Positions 51,562 through 61,057 of a stretch of 64,000 nt of DNA are shown piece by piece. Positions within the stretch are counted from its first letter, which is position 1. Every line of letters begins with the position of its first letter. Made by a program: the position numbers and the translations under genes. Source of the stretch: Bacteroidota bacterium (lineage in GTDB: Bacteria > Bacteroidota > Bacteroidia > Sphingobacteriales > Sphingobacteriaceae); NCBI GenBank assembly GCA_023427985.1, contig JAEYZM010000005.1:124001-188000 (forward strand). The letters are read 5' to 3'. The notes beneath the pieces were generated by a model that saw nothing but the letters and a program-made list of their open reading frames with translations, made no database searches and was not told the DNA's origin.

Positions 51562-52899
51562 ATGGCAAGAAAGAATAATAAAATTCTAATCTACTCAGGA
51601 ATTGCTGTAGTAGTGTTAATTCTCTTATTAGTTATTGGTAAGAAAGCTGGCTGGTTCGGAAGCAACAACCTCGTAGAAGTTGCTGTAGAAAAGGTGCAAG
51701 CTAGAGATATTACGGAAACCGTTTCCGCATCTGGCAAAATTCAACCCGAATTAGAAGTGAAAATTTCTCCAGATGTATCCGGTGAGATTATTGCCTTATA
51801 TGTTAAGGAAGGCGACAAAGTGAAGAAAGGTCAGCTCTTGGTTAAGATTCGTCCCGATGTTTATGAGTCGTATCTCGATCGCGCCAATGCCAGTTTGAAC
51901 AATTCGAAAGCAAACCTTGCTAATTCAGAAGCACGTTTTATTCAAGCGGAACAAGCATATAATAGAAATGTGAAATTGCATAAGGAGAAAGTGATTTCGG
52001 ATGCCGACTTTGAGCAAATAAAGAGTACTTATATGGTGGCTAAAGCCGATGTAGAAGCGGCCCGATACAATATCAAAAGTGCAGAAGCGAGTGTGAAAGA
52101 AGCGAAAGATAATTTATTTAAGACTACAATTTTTTCTCCTGTCGATGGTACGGTGTCGAAACTCAATGTTGAATTGGGCGAACGCGTTGTAGGTACTACA
52201 CAAATGTCGGGAACAGAGATGATGCGTATTGCAAACCTTAGCAATATGGAAGTGAGTGTGGATGTGAATGAGAACGACATCAATAGATTAGGATTGGGAG
52301 ATACTGCTAAAATAGAAGTGGATGCATTTTTAGGAAAAGAATTTAAAGGCATTGTGACAGAGATTGCAAATTCTGCAAATGTGGTTGGTACGAATGCCGA
52401 TCAAGTAACAAATTTCACAGTAAAGATTCGCATCTTATCGGAATCGTATGCAAATCTTAACATGGGTGATAGTGATTTACCATCGCCTTTTAGACCGGGA
52501 CTTTCAGCTACAGTTGAAATTTTAACGAATAGAAAATCGAAAATATTAACGGTACCTATTCAATCGGTAAGTGTTAGAGAAGATACGAGCAGTAGCACTA
52601 CTACATCGGCCCGAAAAAAGAAAGTTGAAAAAGAGGAAAGTGCAAAAGCAGATGAGAAGAATGTGGAGAATGCGAAAGAGTCATTTGAGGTGGTGTTTGT
52701 ACATGCCGATGGGAAAGTGCAAATGAGGGTAGTGAAAACTGGAATTCAAGACGATAAATACATAGAGATTTTAGAAGGTTTGAAAGAGGGCGATGAAGTG
52801 GTGACTGCGCCGTATTTGGCAATTTCGAAACTCTTGAAAAATGGTACTGCAGTGAAATTAATGAAAGAGTCGGAATTGTTTGAGAAAAAGGATAAATAA
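51562..52899 (+). CDS. Periplasmic adaptor (HlyD/MacA-type) subunit
   Basis: The 445-aa protein has one N-terminal membrane segment (ILIYSGIAVVVLILLLVIG), then the biotinyl-lipoyl-like halves (VSASGKIQPELEVKISPDVSGEIIALYVKEGDKVKKGQLLVKI and FKTTIFSPVDGTVSKLNVELGERVVG) flanking a coiled coil (NASLNNSKANLANSEARFIQAEQAYNRN), and a beta-barrel end with LVPIQSVSVRED. A Lys/Glu-rich insert (RKKKVEKEESAKADEKNVENAKES, residues 350-375) is unusual. It would bridge an inner-membrane pump and TolC. No pump gene follows; the next gene is gpsA. Confidence 0.9.
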   Translation: MARKNNKILIYSGIAVVVLILLLVIGKKAGWFGSNNLVEVAVEKVQARDITETVSASGKIQPELEVKISPDVSGEIIALYVKEGDKVKKGQLLVKIRPDVYESYLDRANASLNNSKANLANSEARFIQAEQAYNRNVKLHKEKVISDADFEQIKSTYMVAKADVEAARYNIKSAEASVKEAKDNLFKTTIFSPVDGTVSKLNVELGERVVGTTQMSGTEMMRIANLSNMEVSVDVNENDINRLGLGDTAKIEVDAFLGKEFKGIVTEIANSANVVGTNADQVTNFTVKIRILSESYANLNMGDSDLPSPFRPGLSATVEILTNRKSKILTVPIQSVSVREDTSSSTTTSARKKKVEKEESAKADEKNVENAKESFEVVFVHADGKVQMRVVKTGIQDDKYIEILEGLKEGDEVVTAPYLAISKLLKNGTAVKLMKESELFEKKDK

Positions 52900-52932
52900 T
52901 CCGAATCGTTTAAATTTTCTTATTTTCGCGGC

Positions 52933-53943
52933 ATGGAACTAAAATTGAATGAGCAAACTAAGATTGCCGTTATTGGTGGTGGGAGTTGGGCAACTGCGCT
53001 TGTTAAAATTTTATTGGATGCAAAACGCGAAGTCTATTGGTGGATGCGCGATGAGCAAGCGGTAGATCATATCAAAAAGTATAAGCGCAACCTCAATTAT
53101 CTACGATCGGCTGAAATCAATATCCCAGAATCGAATGTGAGTACGGATTTGAATTTTATCTTGAATGCGGCCGATTGTTTGATCATGGCTGTACCCGCAG
53201 CGTTTTTGCACAGTACAATTTCTGAAGTTGAGAAAAATACATTCCAAAATAAATTCATAATTTCTGCAATTAAAGGAATTGTTCCTGAGTACAATTTAAT
53301 TATTGGCGATTATTTTAAAGAAGTATATCAAGTTCCTTTGGATCAATTTTTAGTAATTAGTGGTCCTTGTCATGCAGAAGAAGTTGCATTAGAAAAACTA
53401 TCTTATTTAACCATCGCATGCGAATCGCAAGAAAATGCAAATGCATTTGCAAACCTAATAAACACTAGGTACATCAAGACTACATCTAGTGATGATATTT
53501 ATGGAACTGAATATGCAGCTGTATTGAAAAACATATATGCAATAGCATCAGGTATTTGTCATGGATTAAACTATGGCGATAATTTTCAAGCGGTATTAAT
53601 CTCCAATGCGATTCGAGAGATGGAAGCCTTTTTAGCTGTTGTTCATCCCATCAATCGTGACATTAAAGAGTCGGCCTACCTTGGCGATTTATTAGTAACA
53701 GCTTATTCACAATTTTCTCGCAATAGAACTTTTGGAAACATGATTGGTAAGGGCTATTCTGTAAAATCGGCTCAATTTGAAATGGGCATGATTGCAGAAG
53801 GTTATTATGCGGTAAAATGTATTCATGAGATTAACCGTTTACATAAAGTTAATATACCCATTTGTAGAACGGTATATGGAATACTATACGAAAACATATC
53901 GCCCATCATTGAAATAAAATTGTTATCAGAGAAATTAAATTAA
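52933..53943 (+). CDS. gpsA: Glycerol-3-phosphate dehydrogenase [NAD(P)+]
   Basis: The 336-aa product has the GpsA blocks: IAVIGGGSWATALVKILLDAKREVYWWMRDE (dinucleotide fold), AVPAAFLHSTISE, ISAIKGIVPE, SGPCHAEEVALEKLSYLTIA, YGTEYAAVLKNIYAIASGICHGL (catalytic Lys), GDLLVTAYSQFSRNRTFG (conserved G-D-L ... R-N). It makes sn-glycerol-3-phosphate for phospholipids. It starts 33 bases after the adaptor gene and may be read from the same promoter. Confidence 0.94.
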   Translation: MELKLNEQTKIAVIGGGSWATALVKILLDAKREVYWWMRDEQAVDHIKKYKRNLNYLRSAEINIPESNVSTDLNFILNAADCLIMAVPAAFLHSTISEVEKNTFQNKFIISAIKGIVPEYNLIIGDYFKEVYQVPLDQFLVISGPCHAEEVALEKLSYLTIACESQENANAFANLINTRYIKTTSSDDIYGTEYAAVLKNIYAIASGICHGLNYGDNFQAVLISNAIREMEAFLAVVHPINRDIKESAYLGDLLVTAYSQFSRNRTFGNMIGKGYSVKSAQFEMGMIAEGYYAVKCIHEINRLHKVNIPICRTVYGILYENISPIIEIKLLSEKLN

Positions 53944-54015
53944 TACAATTTATTTTGTCATCCACTTCGTATCTTTGGGGCGTAACTATTTGAAGCCCAT
54001 TACGTAAAAAATTGC

Positions 54016-57000
54016 ATGCCGTTCAGAATTATCAAAGCGTTCCTTGTTGTATTCCTATTTATTTTATCGATTAGTAAAGTATCGGAATCCTACGCTCAAG
54101 GCTGTGCCAATTTTATTACTTCTACGGGCGATACTTCAGATAATCCTACTTATGTGAATTGTTTGGTTGGTCCCGCACCAGCGAATGTTGTATTAACTTT
54201 TCAAACAGCAAGTACATTAATTCATCCCTATACCATTAATTGGGGCGATGGGAATACAACGAATTCAGTAGTTGATGCAGCCGCTGGCTCCATCTTAACG
54301 CATACCTACACCGCAGCAATTGATACCTACTTAATTACGATTACTCAAAGCACTGCACCAGTATGTGTTTCCCAAATTCATTTTGTAAATGAGCGAAGTG
54401 TCATTGCTCAAATTGCACCGCTTGTGGGTAGTGTAACAACAGTTTGCGCACCGGGTGTAATTCAGTTTAGTAATAATTCTACCAACGTTTCTAAGACTAC
54501 AATTTTCGAATTGGACTATGGAGATGATAGTCCGACTGAATTTTTCAATTTTGATAATTGGACGAATGTTATTTCTCATACCTATCAGCGCAATACTGTG
54601 AATTGTAATACAGTTGTAACACTAACGGCTAGAAATGCTTGTACAGGTAGCGTTATTTCAACAAACACTTATGGTCCTATTGCAATTTACGATGTGGATT
54701 CGGCCGTGATAGGTGTTACGAATCCAATAAGATGTTATCCAGATACCATATTTACCTTCACAAACAATACCGTTCGAAATTGTGTGAACGATGGTAATAC
54801 TGCACAACGTTTTGAGCGTTGGAGGGTGCAAGGTCCTGGATTGGATACCACCATTAACTGGAGACCTTGGCCGCCAAGTACTCCCTTAACATTTAATTTC
54901 AATGCGCCTGTAAGACCAATTACATATACAATTTCTTTAATCGATAGTAGTTTTTGTGGATTGGATACAGCCGTTCGTCAAATTACAATTATCGATCCGC
55001 CCATTGCATCTTTTACAGCGCCCGATACTGTTTGTGCTGGAGATCCAGTGCTGTTCAGCAACACATCGACTGGAACGTTTAATTCAAGAAATTGGAATTT
55101 TGGAGACGGCAACACATCGGCAGCGAATAATCCAACACATACCTTTGCGAATACTACATTATTACCGATTACTCGTAACGTTCGATTAATAATTAATAAC
55201 ACAGGAGGGGCTTCATGTGCCGACACTGCCTTTAGAGACATTGTGATTTTGCCACAACCTACTGCGCGATTCATAATGAACGGAGAAGCCATCAACGATA
55301 ATACCATTCAAGGTTGTGATTCATTGCTCATTACTTTTGTGGATACTTCCATCAATGCTGTAAATTTTGAATGGGATTTTGATAACAATGGATCGGTAGA
55401 TTTTACAGGTAAAACGCCAGCTCCACGTATGTTTACTGCGAATGCAGTAGTTCGATTAAGAGTATATACAGCCGATGGTTGCGATCATTCCATAACAAAG
55501 CAAATTAATATTTTCAGAACACCGATTGCAGGTTTTTCAACTGCAAGTGTATGCGTGAATCAAACAGCAAGTTTTACTGATACATCGAGACAATTTCCAG
55601 GAAATAATATAACGGTGAGAGTTTGGGATTTTGGCGATCCAGGATCAGGAGGCGCTAACACATCGACTTTAATCAATCCAACTCATTTGTATACTAGTCC
55701 GGGTACGTATACAGTCCGACTGATTGTAAATTCAGCGAATTCTTGTAGTGATACTGTAGAACAACTGTTGAATGTGCAATTTCCGCCTGTTGTGAATTTT
55801 ACACCAACAGCATTGAGTGGATGTTCGCCATTGACGGTGAATTTAGGAAATACAACAACAGGTGCAGATCCAGCACGCTATGTTTGGAGAAGGAACGATA
55901 CTGTTTTTAGTACAGCTGTTTCACCGAATTTGACCTTCGTAAATAATGGTACGCGAAACGATACCATTCGAATAAAATTAAGAGCAGAGACAAGTTTTGG
56001 ATGTAGAGATTCCTTGGTAAGAACGATCATTGTTTTTCCAAATCCGATTGCAAGTTTTTCTGCGAACACTTTACCATCGTGTAATCCGAGTCCAATTAAT
56101 TTCTTGAACACATCGACACGCAGTGTGAATTTTCAATGGGATTTTGGCGATGGGAATACGAGTAATTTACCTAGCCCGATACATCAGTATACAAACACAA
56201 CAAATTCTATTCGAGTATTTACTGCGCGATTGATTGCTTTTAGTGCGAACAATTGTACCGATACCATGGAGACACAAATCTTGGTGTACCCCAATCAAAA
56301 TTTTTCAGTAAGCACGAATGCCGATAGTGGTTGTGCGCCATTGAGTGTTCAGTTTCCATCTTTCCCCGCCATCGTAAATTACGATTGGGATTTTGGTGAT
56401 GGGCAAAATAGCACAGCCGCTGCTCCAAACCATGTGTATCAAAATATTGGAAATGTTCCTGTTGATTATGTTGCGCGTGCAATACTTACCAATGCATTTG
56501 GATGTGTGGACACAGTATTTAAAACAACACGTGTTTATCCAACTGTGAACTCCAATTTTATTGTCGACAATGTTGCAGGTTGTCATCCATTTACTTTGAA
56601 TTTAACGAATCAAAGTACTGTAGCAACAAATTTCAAATGGTATTTTGGCGATGGTGATTCGCTCTTACAAAATGCGTTGCTTCCAACTCAACATGTGTAT
56701 GAAAATACAGGTACAGAAGCTATCGTTCGAACTATAGAATTGCAAGCTTTTTCGGCCGATTCTTGTGTTCAAACTTTCCAGCGAAACATTACGGTTTATC
56801 CGCAAGTGCAGGCTCGTTTCGACATCGATACCGTGGAATGTAATCCATTTATCATTCAAGCCGACAATAGATCAGTTAATGCGAATAGATATTACTGGTA
56901 TGTGAACAATACCTTAATGGATTCGGTGCAAAACGAAACATTCAATTTAGTAAATAACACGACTGCAACTGTTGAATATGAAATTCGTTTAGAAGCAATT

Positions 57001-58608
57001 TCTATTTATGGTTGTGTCGATGATACAACGATTCGAATTCGTGTGCTACCAAGTCCAACTGCAAATTTTATTAGCGATGTGAGCAGTGGTTGTGAACCAT
57101 TGACAGTCAATTTTACAAATCAGTCGAACCCCGGTTTAACTTATACTTGGGACTATGGCGATGGTACCATTGAGAACAATCCGAACGCTTCATTTAGCAG
57201 AGTGTATGCCAACACAAGTAGAATTCCAATTGAGCGAAGAGTGCGATTGCGAGTAGAAAATGCAGAAGGTTGCATCGATAGTTTGGAGCGAGTGATTACT
57301 GTATTTCCATTTGTGAATGCTGCATTCGATTTAAGTGATACAGTAGGATGTAGTCCATTGATTATACAAGCTACCAACCGTTCGGAAAATACCATCAATT
57401 ACAATTGGTTTGTAGATAATGTATTGGTCGACACGAATGCGAATCCATTGATAAGAATTGAAAATGCAGGTCCGGGTGATCGAGTTGTTGCCATACGCAT
57501 GACAGCAAGTTCTGCCTATGGTTGTACAGAAGAAATATCTAGAACGGTTCGCATCTTACCTCGTCCGCGTGCCGATTTTATTGTAACAAATCCGGTAATA
57601 CAATTTCCATTAAATACCTTTAACATCATCAATCAGAACATCAATTTAGTCTTCAATTATACATGGGACTTTGGAGACGGCAACACATCGACACAAGCCA
57701 ATCCGGGTACACACAGCTATGCACAACCAGGAACCTATGTGATTCAATTGGTGGTTTCAAATGTTCAATGCAGTGATACGATTCGAAGAACGGTTGTAAT
57801 ACAACCGCCGGTGCCTATTGTAGATTTCAATGGTTCGGCAATTGGATGTGCACCCTTGACCGTACAGTTTCAGAACAATACTTTATATGCATCCCGTTAC
57901 GAATGGGATTTTGGTGATGGCAATACATCGAACGAAGAAGATCCAATACATACATTTACTACACCGGGAGTGTACAGTGTGGCGCTCGTGGGCATTGGCG
58001 ATGGGGGACAAGATGTATTGGTGCGTGTAGATAGCATTACAGTTTATGAAGTGCCTAATTCATATTTTATTTCACAACCACGTACGGTATTTATTCCGAG
58101 CGATCCAGTGGTGATGTTTAATTTGAGTACAGGAGCGAATCAGTTTTTCTGGGATTTTGGCGATGGATTTACATCGACAGAAGTATCGCCAGAACATTAT
58201 TATACAGCGCCGGGCGACTATACAATTCGACTTATTGCGCGAAATGAATTTGGATGTTTGGATACCTTCCGAGTGACCAATGCAGTGCGTGCAGAAGGAG
58301 GTGGAAGAGTACGTGTGCCGAACGCCTTTACACCAAATCCAAATGGTGCGAATGGTGGATTTATTGTACCTGGTGAATTTAACAACGATGTGTTTCATCC
58401 TGTTGTGCAAGGTGCAGATACGTATAAGTTGAGTATCTATAATCGATGGGGAGAATTATTATTTGAAAGCAATGAAGTGAACATCGGTTGGGACGGATAT
58501 TATCGAGGAGAATTGTGTAAACAAGATGTGTATGTTTGGAAAGTTGAGTTGGGCTTTTCAGATGGGACGAAGAAAATTGAGTCGGGTGATTTGTTGCTGT
58601 TGAGGTAA
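54016..58608 (+). CDS. Giant PKD-repeat surface protein with gliding-motility-type C-terminus
   Basis: The 1530-aa protein has a signal peptide (FRIIKAFLVVFLFILSISKVSESYAQG) and about twelve PKD modules, each marked by a W-D-F-G-D-G type turn (for example NWGDGNTT, NFGDGNTSAANNPTHTF, DFGDGQNSTAAAPNHVY, DYGDGTIENNP, DFGDGFTSTEVSPEHYY). The end is a type B CTD of the gliding-motility associated kind: VPNAFTPNPNGANGGFIVPGEFNNDVFHPV, IYNRWGELLFES, NIGWDGYYRGELCKQDVYVWKVEL. Type B cargo needs PorP/SprF-type partners, and such a gene follows 69 bases downstream. Expected to be a cell-surface adhesin moved or exported by the T9SS. Confidence 0.93.
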   Translation: MPFRIIKAFLVVFLFILSISKVSESYAQGCANFITSTGDTSDNPTYVNCLVGPAPANVVLTFQTASTLIHPYTINWGDGNTTNSVVDAAAGSILTHTYTAAIDTYLITITQSTAPVCVSQIHFVNERSVIAQIAPLVGSVTTVCAPGVIQFSNNSTNVSKTTIFELDYGDDSPTEFFNFDNWTNVISHTYQRNTVNCNTVVTLTARNACTGSVISTNTYGPIAIYDVDSAVIGVTNPIRCYPDTIFTFTNNTVRNCVNDGNTAQRFERWRVQGPGLDTTINWRPWPPSTPLTFNFNAPVRPITYTISLIDSSFCGLDTAVRQITIIDPPIASFTAPDTVCAGDPVLFSNTSTGTFNSRNWNFGDGNTSAANNPTHTFANTTLLPITRNVRLIINNTGGASCADTAFRDIVILPQPTARFIMNGEAINDNTIQGCDSLLITFVDTSINAVNFEWDFDNNGSVDFTGKTPAPRMFTANAVVRLRVYTADGCDHSITKQINIFRTPIAGFSTASVCVNQTASFTDTSRQFPGNNITVRVWDFGDPGSGGANTSTLINPTHLYTSPGTYTVRLIVNSANSCSDTVEQLLNVQFPPVVNFTPTALSGCSPLTVNLGNTTTGADPARYVWRRNDTVFSTAVSPNLTFVNNGTRNDTIRIKLRAETSFGCRDSLVRTIIVFPNPIASFSANTLPSCNPSPINFLNTSTRSVNFQWDFGDGNTSNLPSPIHQYTNTTNSIRVFTARLIAFSANNCTDTMETQILVYPNQNFSVSTNADSGCAPLSVQFPSFPAIVNYDWDFGDGQNSTAAAPNHVYQNIGNVPVDYVARAILTNAFGCVDTVFKTTRVYPTVNSNFIVDNVAGCHPFTLNLTNQSTVATNFKWYFGDGDSLLQNALLPTQHVYENTGTEAIVRTIELQAFSADSCVQTFQRNITVYPQVQARFDIDTVECNPFIIQADNRSVNANRYYWYVNNTLMDSVQNETFNLVNNTTATVEYEIRLEAISIYGCVDDTTIRIRVLPSPTANFISDVSSGCEPLTVNFTNQSNPGLTYTWDYGDGTIENNPNASFSRVYANTSRIPIERRVRLRVENAEGCIDSLERVITVFPFVNAAFDLSDTVGCSPLIIQATNRSENTINYNWFVDNVLVDTNANPLIRIENAGPGDRVVAIRMTASSAYGCTEEISRTVRILPRPRADFIVTNPVIQFPLNTFNIINQNINLVFNYTWDFGDGNTSTQANPGTHSYAQPGTYVIQLVVSNVQCSDTIRRTVVIQPPVPIVDFNGSAIGCAPLTVQFQNNTLYASRYEWDFGDGNTSNEEDPIHTFTTPGVYSVALVGIGDGGQDVLVRVDSITVYEVPNSYFISQPRTVFIPSDPVVMFNLSTGANQFFWDFGDGFTSTEVSPEHYYTAPGDYTIRLIARNEFGCLDTFRVTNAVRAEGGGRVRVPNAFTPNPNGANGGFIVPGEFNNDVFHPVVQGADTYKLSIYNRWGELLFESNEVNIGWDGYYRGELCKQDVYVWKVELGFSDGTKKIESGDLLLLR

Positions 58609-58620
58609 ATTTTATGAATT

Positions 58621-58680
58621 AAGTTATTAAGAAATTAAGTTATTAGGAATTAGGTTATTTAGGTAAGACCGTAAACAATG
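58621..58680 (+). repeat. Heptad tract with half of element A, copy 3
   Basis: GAATTAAGTTATTAAG-type heptads lead to TTATTTAGGTAAGACC and GTAAACAATG, resembling the left arm of element A at 31217 and 33761. The right arm is missing and the PorP/SprF start codon lies at its edge (58678). Confidence 0.55.
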
Positions 58681-59679
58681 CAAAAGACTTTCAAGATATT
58701 TTTATTCTTTCAATTTCTTTCTTCTTTGCTTGTGGCACAGGATCCGCAGTTTTCGCAATATTACGCGAGCCCACTGTATTTGAATCCTGCATTTACGGGT
58801 GCAAATAAAGGGCATCGCATGAATTTGAATTATCGGAATCAATGGCCTGGTGCAGTTACAAATAGTTTTGTGTCTTATGCTTTTTCTTACGATCACAACT
58901 GGGCAAGCATGAATTCTGGTATTGGATTGTTTGCCATTCAAGACCGTGCGGGTACCAGCGCATTAACTTATAGAAATATTGGTGCTTTGTATGCCTATGA
59001 AGCCCGACTTACCAAACATTGGTCCATGCGTTCGGGCTTTCATGTTTCATATACTCAAAAGAATGTCGATTATTCACGATTGTTGTTTAACGACCAGATA
59101 TACAGAGGTGGTGGTCCATCATTCGATGCCAGCGATTATTTTAATGTGACTTATCTCGATTATAATGCAGGAATTTTGCTCTATAATGAGCAAGCTTTTT
59201 TTGGTGTGTCGATGCATCACTTAACCGAACCTAATGAGTCCTTCATTGGACTGGAGAGCGCTTTGCCAAGAAAATTATCGGTACATGGGGGTTATACTTT
59301 CCCATTAGCAAGTAGGTATGCCGATAGAAGTATAATGCCTAGTTTTAATTATAGAAAACAAGGGAATTTTGATCAGCTCGATTTAGGTGTGTATTATACA
59401 CACTCTCCGCTTGTATTAGGTATATGGTATCGAGGAATACCATTTAGTATTTTGAGCTCCGATTATGTAAACAACGATGCGATTGCTATTTTACTAGGCT
59501 ATTCCTTAGAGAATTTACCATTGAGGGTAGGATATTCCTATGATATCACTACATCGGGATTATTCCGAAAATCGGGCGGTAGCCATGAAATTTCACTAAT
59601 TTTTGAGTTCGAATCGGGAAGGAATTCGGGCAGAGCATCTCGATACAATAAAAAGCCCATACCTTGTGCAAAATTTTAG
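58678..59679 (+). CDS. PorP/SprF-family T9SS membrane protein
   Basis: The 333-aa product has a signal peptide (MQKTFKIFLFFQFLSSLLVAQDP) followed by the family's block QFSQYYASPLYLNPAFTGANKGHRMNLNYRNQWPG, then beta-strands (IGLFAIQDRAGTSALTYRNIGALYAYEARLTKHWSMRSGFHVSY, LGVYYTHSPLVLGIWYRGIPF, GYSYDITTSGLFRKSGGSHEISLIFEF). This is the PorP/SprF family of outer-membrane barrels that help type B CTD proteins such as SprB to stay on or leave the surface. The upstream giant PKD protein is its natural cargo. The start codon is inside the last part of a heptad repeat tract. Confidence 0.93.
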   Translation: MQKTFKIFLFFQFLSSLLVAQDPQFSQYYASPLYLNPAFTGANKGHRMNLNYRNQWPGAVTNSFVSYAFSYDHNWASMNSGIGLFAIQDRAGTSALTYRNIGALYAYEARLTKHWSMRSGFHVSYTQKNVDYSRLLFNDQIYRGGGPSFDASDYFNVTYLDYNAGILLYNEQAFFGVSMHHLTEPNESFIGLESALPRKLSVHGGYTFPLASRYADRSIMPSFNYRKQGNFDQLDLGVYYTHSPLVLGIWYRGIPFSILSSDYVNNDAIAILLGYSLENLPLRVGYSYDITTSGLFRKSGGSHEISLIFEFESGRNSGRASRYNKKPIPCAKF

Positions 59680-59750
59680 TGTTAAGCCCTTTCATTCTTA
59701 ACATTTAGGTAACATAGCTTTAGGAATTTATTCGTAAGTTTGTAAGCTCT

Positions 59751-61055
59751 ATGAAAACAGGCTTAAGAGTGAAATTCAAATTATTAGCACTTTTTATAAG
59801 TGTTTTTTATGCAAGTACACTGCTTGCTCAAGACGATACCATTCGCGTGATGCAGTACAACGTATTGCGCTACGGCGAATCGAATCAAAGTCCATCGGTT
59901 AAAAATCCATTATTAACAACAATTGTAAATCATGTGCAACCCGATATAATCGGTGTCAATGAAATTTCGGGTCAATCGGATTATGCGCAAAATATTTTAA
60001 ACGGTGCTTTGAATGTGAATGGTGAGAACAAGTGGAGAAGAGCAACTTTATCGAATGCAGGTGCGGATAAGAGTTTAACGAATACTGTTTTTTACGACAT
60101 CAATAAATTTAAATTATTGAATCAAGAAGTAGTAAGTACGGTGCAAAGAGAAATATCGGCCTTCAACTTCATGTACAACGATTCAAATATTACAAAGACA
60201 CAAGACACCGTATTTTTTACTGTAATTGTATTGCATTTCAAGGCGGGTAATACGAGTGGCGATGCGAATACCCGTGCTAACGAAGCCACGCAAATTGTGA
60301 ATTGGATTAATAAATTTTCGGCTGCGAAAAATATTATGGTGATGGGCGACTATAACGTGTACACCAATACAGAAGGAGGCTTCGCTAATTTAGTAAACAA
60401 TACAAGTGCTACTAACAAATTAATGGATCCAATCAACAGAGTTGGAACTTGGAATAATAATGCGGCATTCGCCGATGTACATACTCAGTCGACACATACT
60501 TCTCAAACAGGTGGTTTCTCAAGTGGAGGGATGGACGATCGTTTCGACATTATGTTATGTACAAAATCATTGTTAACAGACTCTATGAAGATGCGTTATT
60601 TGCCGGGCACATACAAAGCTATTGGTAACGATGGACAGCGCTTCAACAAAGCATTGACAGATGCTCCAACCAATACGAGCGTACCTAGTAATGTATTAGG
60701 TGCATTGTATAATATGTCGGATCATTTGCCTATTAGTGCCGACTTTGTAATTGTTCCTAAGAAGCCTTTGCCACAAGGTTTAGAGGGGATTAAAAAAAAA
60801 CGAGCAAACGAAATTCAATTGGTAAATCCCGCTAAGGATAAATTGGACATTCATGTATCGGCATTTTATTTGAATCAAAATTTGAAGTTTGAATTATATA
60901 ATTTGAATGGACAATTAATGGAAAGATTTCAATTGAATTTTAACGACAACGATAAGCAGTATATGTTTTCAAAATCACATACTGCTGGTATGTATATATT
61001 AAATATTATTGACGAACAAGGATTCCATGTTCAGAAAAAAATAATTATAAATTAA
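59751..61055 (+). CDS. Secreted endonuclease/exonuclease/phosphatase-fold enzyme with T9SS sorting domain
   Basis: The 434-aa product has a signal peptide (VKFKLLALFISVFYASTLLAQ) and an EEP-type domain: RVMQYNVLRYGE, PDIIGVNEISG (metal Glu), VVLHFKAGNTSGDANTRANEATQI, VMGDYNVYTNTEGGF (catalytic D-x-N) and NMSDHLPISADFVI (His motif). It then has a type A sorting domain (IQLVNPAKDKLDIHV, YNLNGQLMERFQ, GMYILNII). The fold is shared by nucleases and phosphatases; no choice is possible. It is followed two bases later by another secreted protein. Confidence 0.9.
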   Translation: MKTGLRVKFKLLALFISVFYASTLLAQDDTIRVMQYNVLRYGESNQSPSVKNPLLTTIVNHVQPDIIGVNEISGQSDYAQNILNGALNVNGENKWRRATLSNAGADKSLTNTVFYDINKFKLLNQEVVSTVQREISAFNFMYNDSNITKTQDTVFFTVIVLHFKAGNTSGDANTRANEATQIVNWINKFSAAKNIMVMGDYNVYTNTEGGFANLVNNTSATNKLMDPINRVGTWNNNAAFADVHTQSTHTSQTGGFSSGGMDDRFDIMLCTKSLLTDSMKMRYLPGTYKAIGNDGQRFNKALTDAPTNTSVPSNVLGALYNMSDHLPISADFVIVPKKPLPQGLEGIKKKRANEIQLVNPAKDKLDIHVSAFYLNQNLKFELYNLNGQLMERFQLNFNDNDKQYMFSKSHTAGMYILNIIDEQGFHVQKKIIIN

Positions 61056-61057
61056 GA

